A DNA stretch of 64,000 nucleotides from Rhynchospora pubera. Lineage: Eukaryota; Streptophyta; Magnoliopsida; Poales; Cyperaceae. The notes below the pieces were generated by a model that was given only the letters and a program-made list of their open reading frames with translations, did not search any database and had not been told where the DNA came from. Positions 64,000 through 64,000 of this stretch are shown here, in pieces (positions within the stretch are counted from its first letter, which is position 1; every line of letters begins with the position of its first letter). A program made the position numbers and the translations under genes. The stretch is taken from the NCBI GenBank assembly GCA_028095005.1, contig CM051460.1, forward strand, positions 159,335,461 through 159,399,460. The letters run 5' to 3'.

Positions 64000-64000
64000 G

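Larger units (their letters stand above)
57589..64000 (-). mobile_element. Endogenous badnavirus-like pararetrovirus (Caulimoviridae)
   Basis: The minus strand carries, in viral order, the end of ORF2, ORF3 (movement protein, coat protein, protease, reverse transcriptase, RNase H), a small extra ORF, then promoter, poly(A) signal and tRNA-Met primer-binding site. ORF2 and ORF3 overlap in ATGA as in badnaviruses. There are no LTRs and no integrase, as expected for this family. It is linked to plant DNA on the left, so it is an integrated copy; integration must have been by host repair rather than by a viral enzyme. The upstream part (ORF1 and most of ORF2) lies past the right edge. Confidence 0.9.

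Overview
The window is nuclear DNA of a flowering plant: AT-rich intergenic sequence, GT-AG introns and several classes of plant transposons. I see no feature that fixes the species. Only three ordinary host genes are clear. They are a Golgi nucleotide-sugar transporter of the UDP-rhamnose/UDP-galactose type (1064-2945, five coding exons), an intronless plastid geranylgeranyl diphosphate synthase (13245-14291), and a BES1/BZR1-type brassinosteroid transcription factor (54200-56295, two exons). All three rebuild to full-length, in-frame proteins.

Almost everything else that can be identified is mobile DNA, and several elements can be delimited to the base by terminal motifs and target-site duplications (TSDs). 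From left to right: a 1.4-kb Mutator-like element with about 268-bp inverted arms and a 9-bp TSD (3825-5233). A 4.8-kb minus-strand Helitron (6049-10864) carries fossil exons of an unidentified gene. The 3' end of a LINE retains an RNase H domain (16815-17386). Long-palindrome MITEs sit in TA microsatellites (23.3-24.3 kb), and a hAT-like element has an 8-bp TSD (25210-25688). A young, complete Ty1/copia element with an uninterrupted 1478-residue gag-pol lies at 26183-31119. A 35-bp poly(A) retroposon stub has a 19-bp TSD (33844-33916). A complete 11.8-kb CACTA element (36827-48670) carries two divergent genes. A tandem train of microsatellite-embedded palindromic MITEs occupies 48.9-51.3 kb. 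Five copies (plus one divergent) of a short MITE family, each of the five with its own 3-bp TSD, are scattered through the first 36 kb.

The right end (about 57.6-64.0 kb) is an endogenous plant pararetrovirus of badnavirus type on the minus strand. It holds the end of ORF2, an intact 1687-codon ORF3 polyprotein, a small downstream ORF, a viral-type promoter with poly(A) signal, and the tRNA-Met primer-binding site. It continues beyond the window.

The most unusual structures are four. The CACTA element has two rebuilt genes, both with coding minisatellites, but no recognisable catalytic transposase domain. The Helitron shows apparent exon capture. The palindromic MITEs have conserved cores, very different tips, and TA-repeat target sites. 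The pararetrovirus has an extra ORF that starts two bases after a good 3' splice site.
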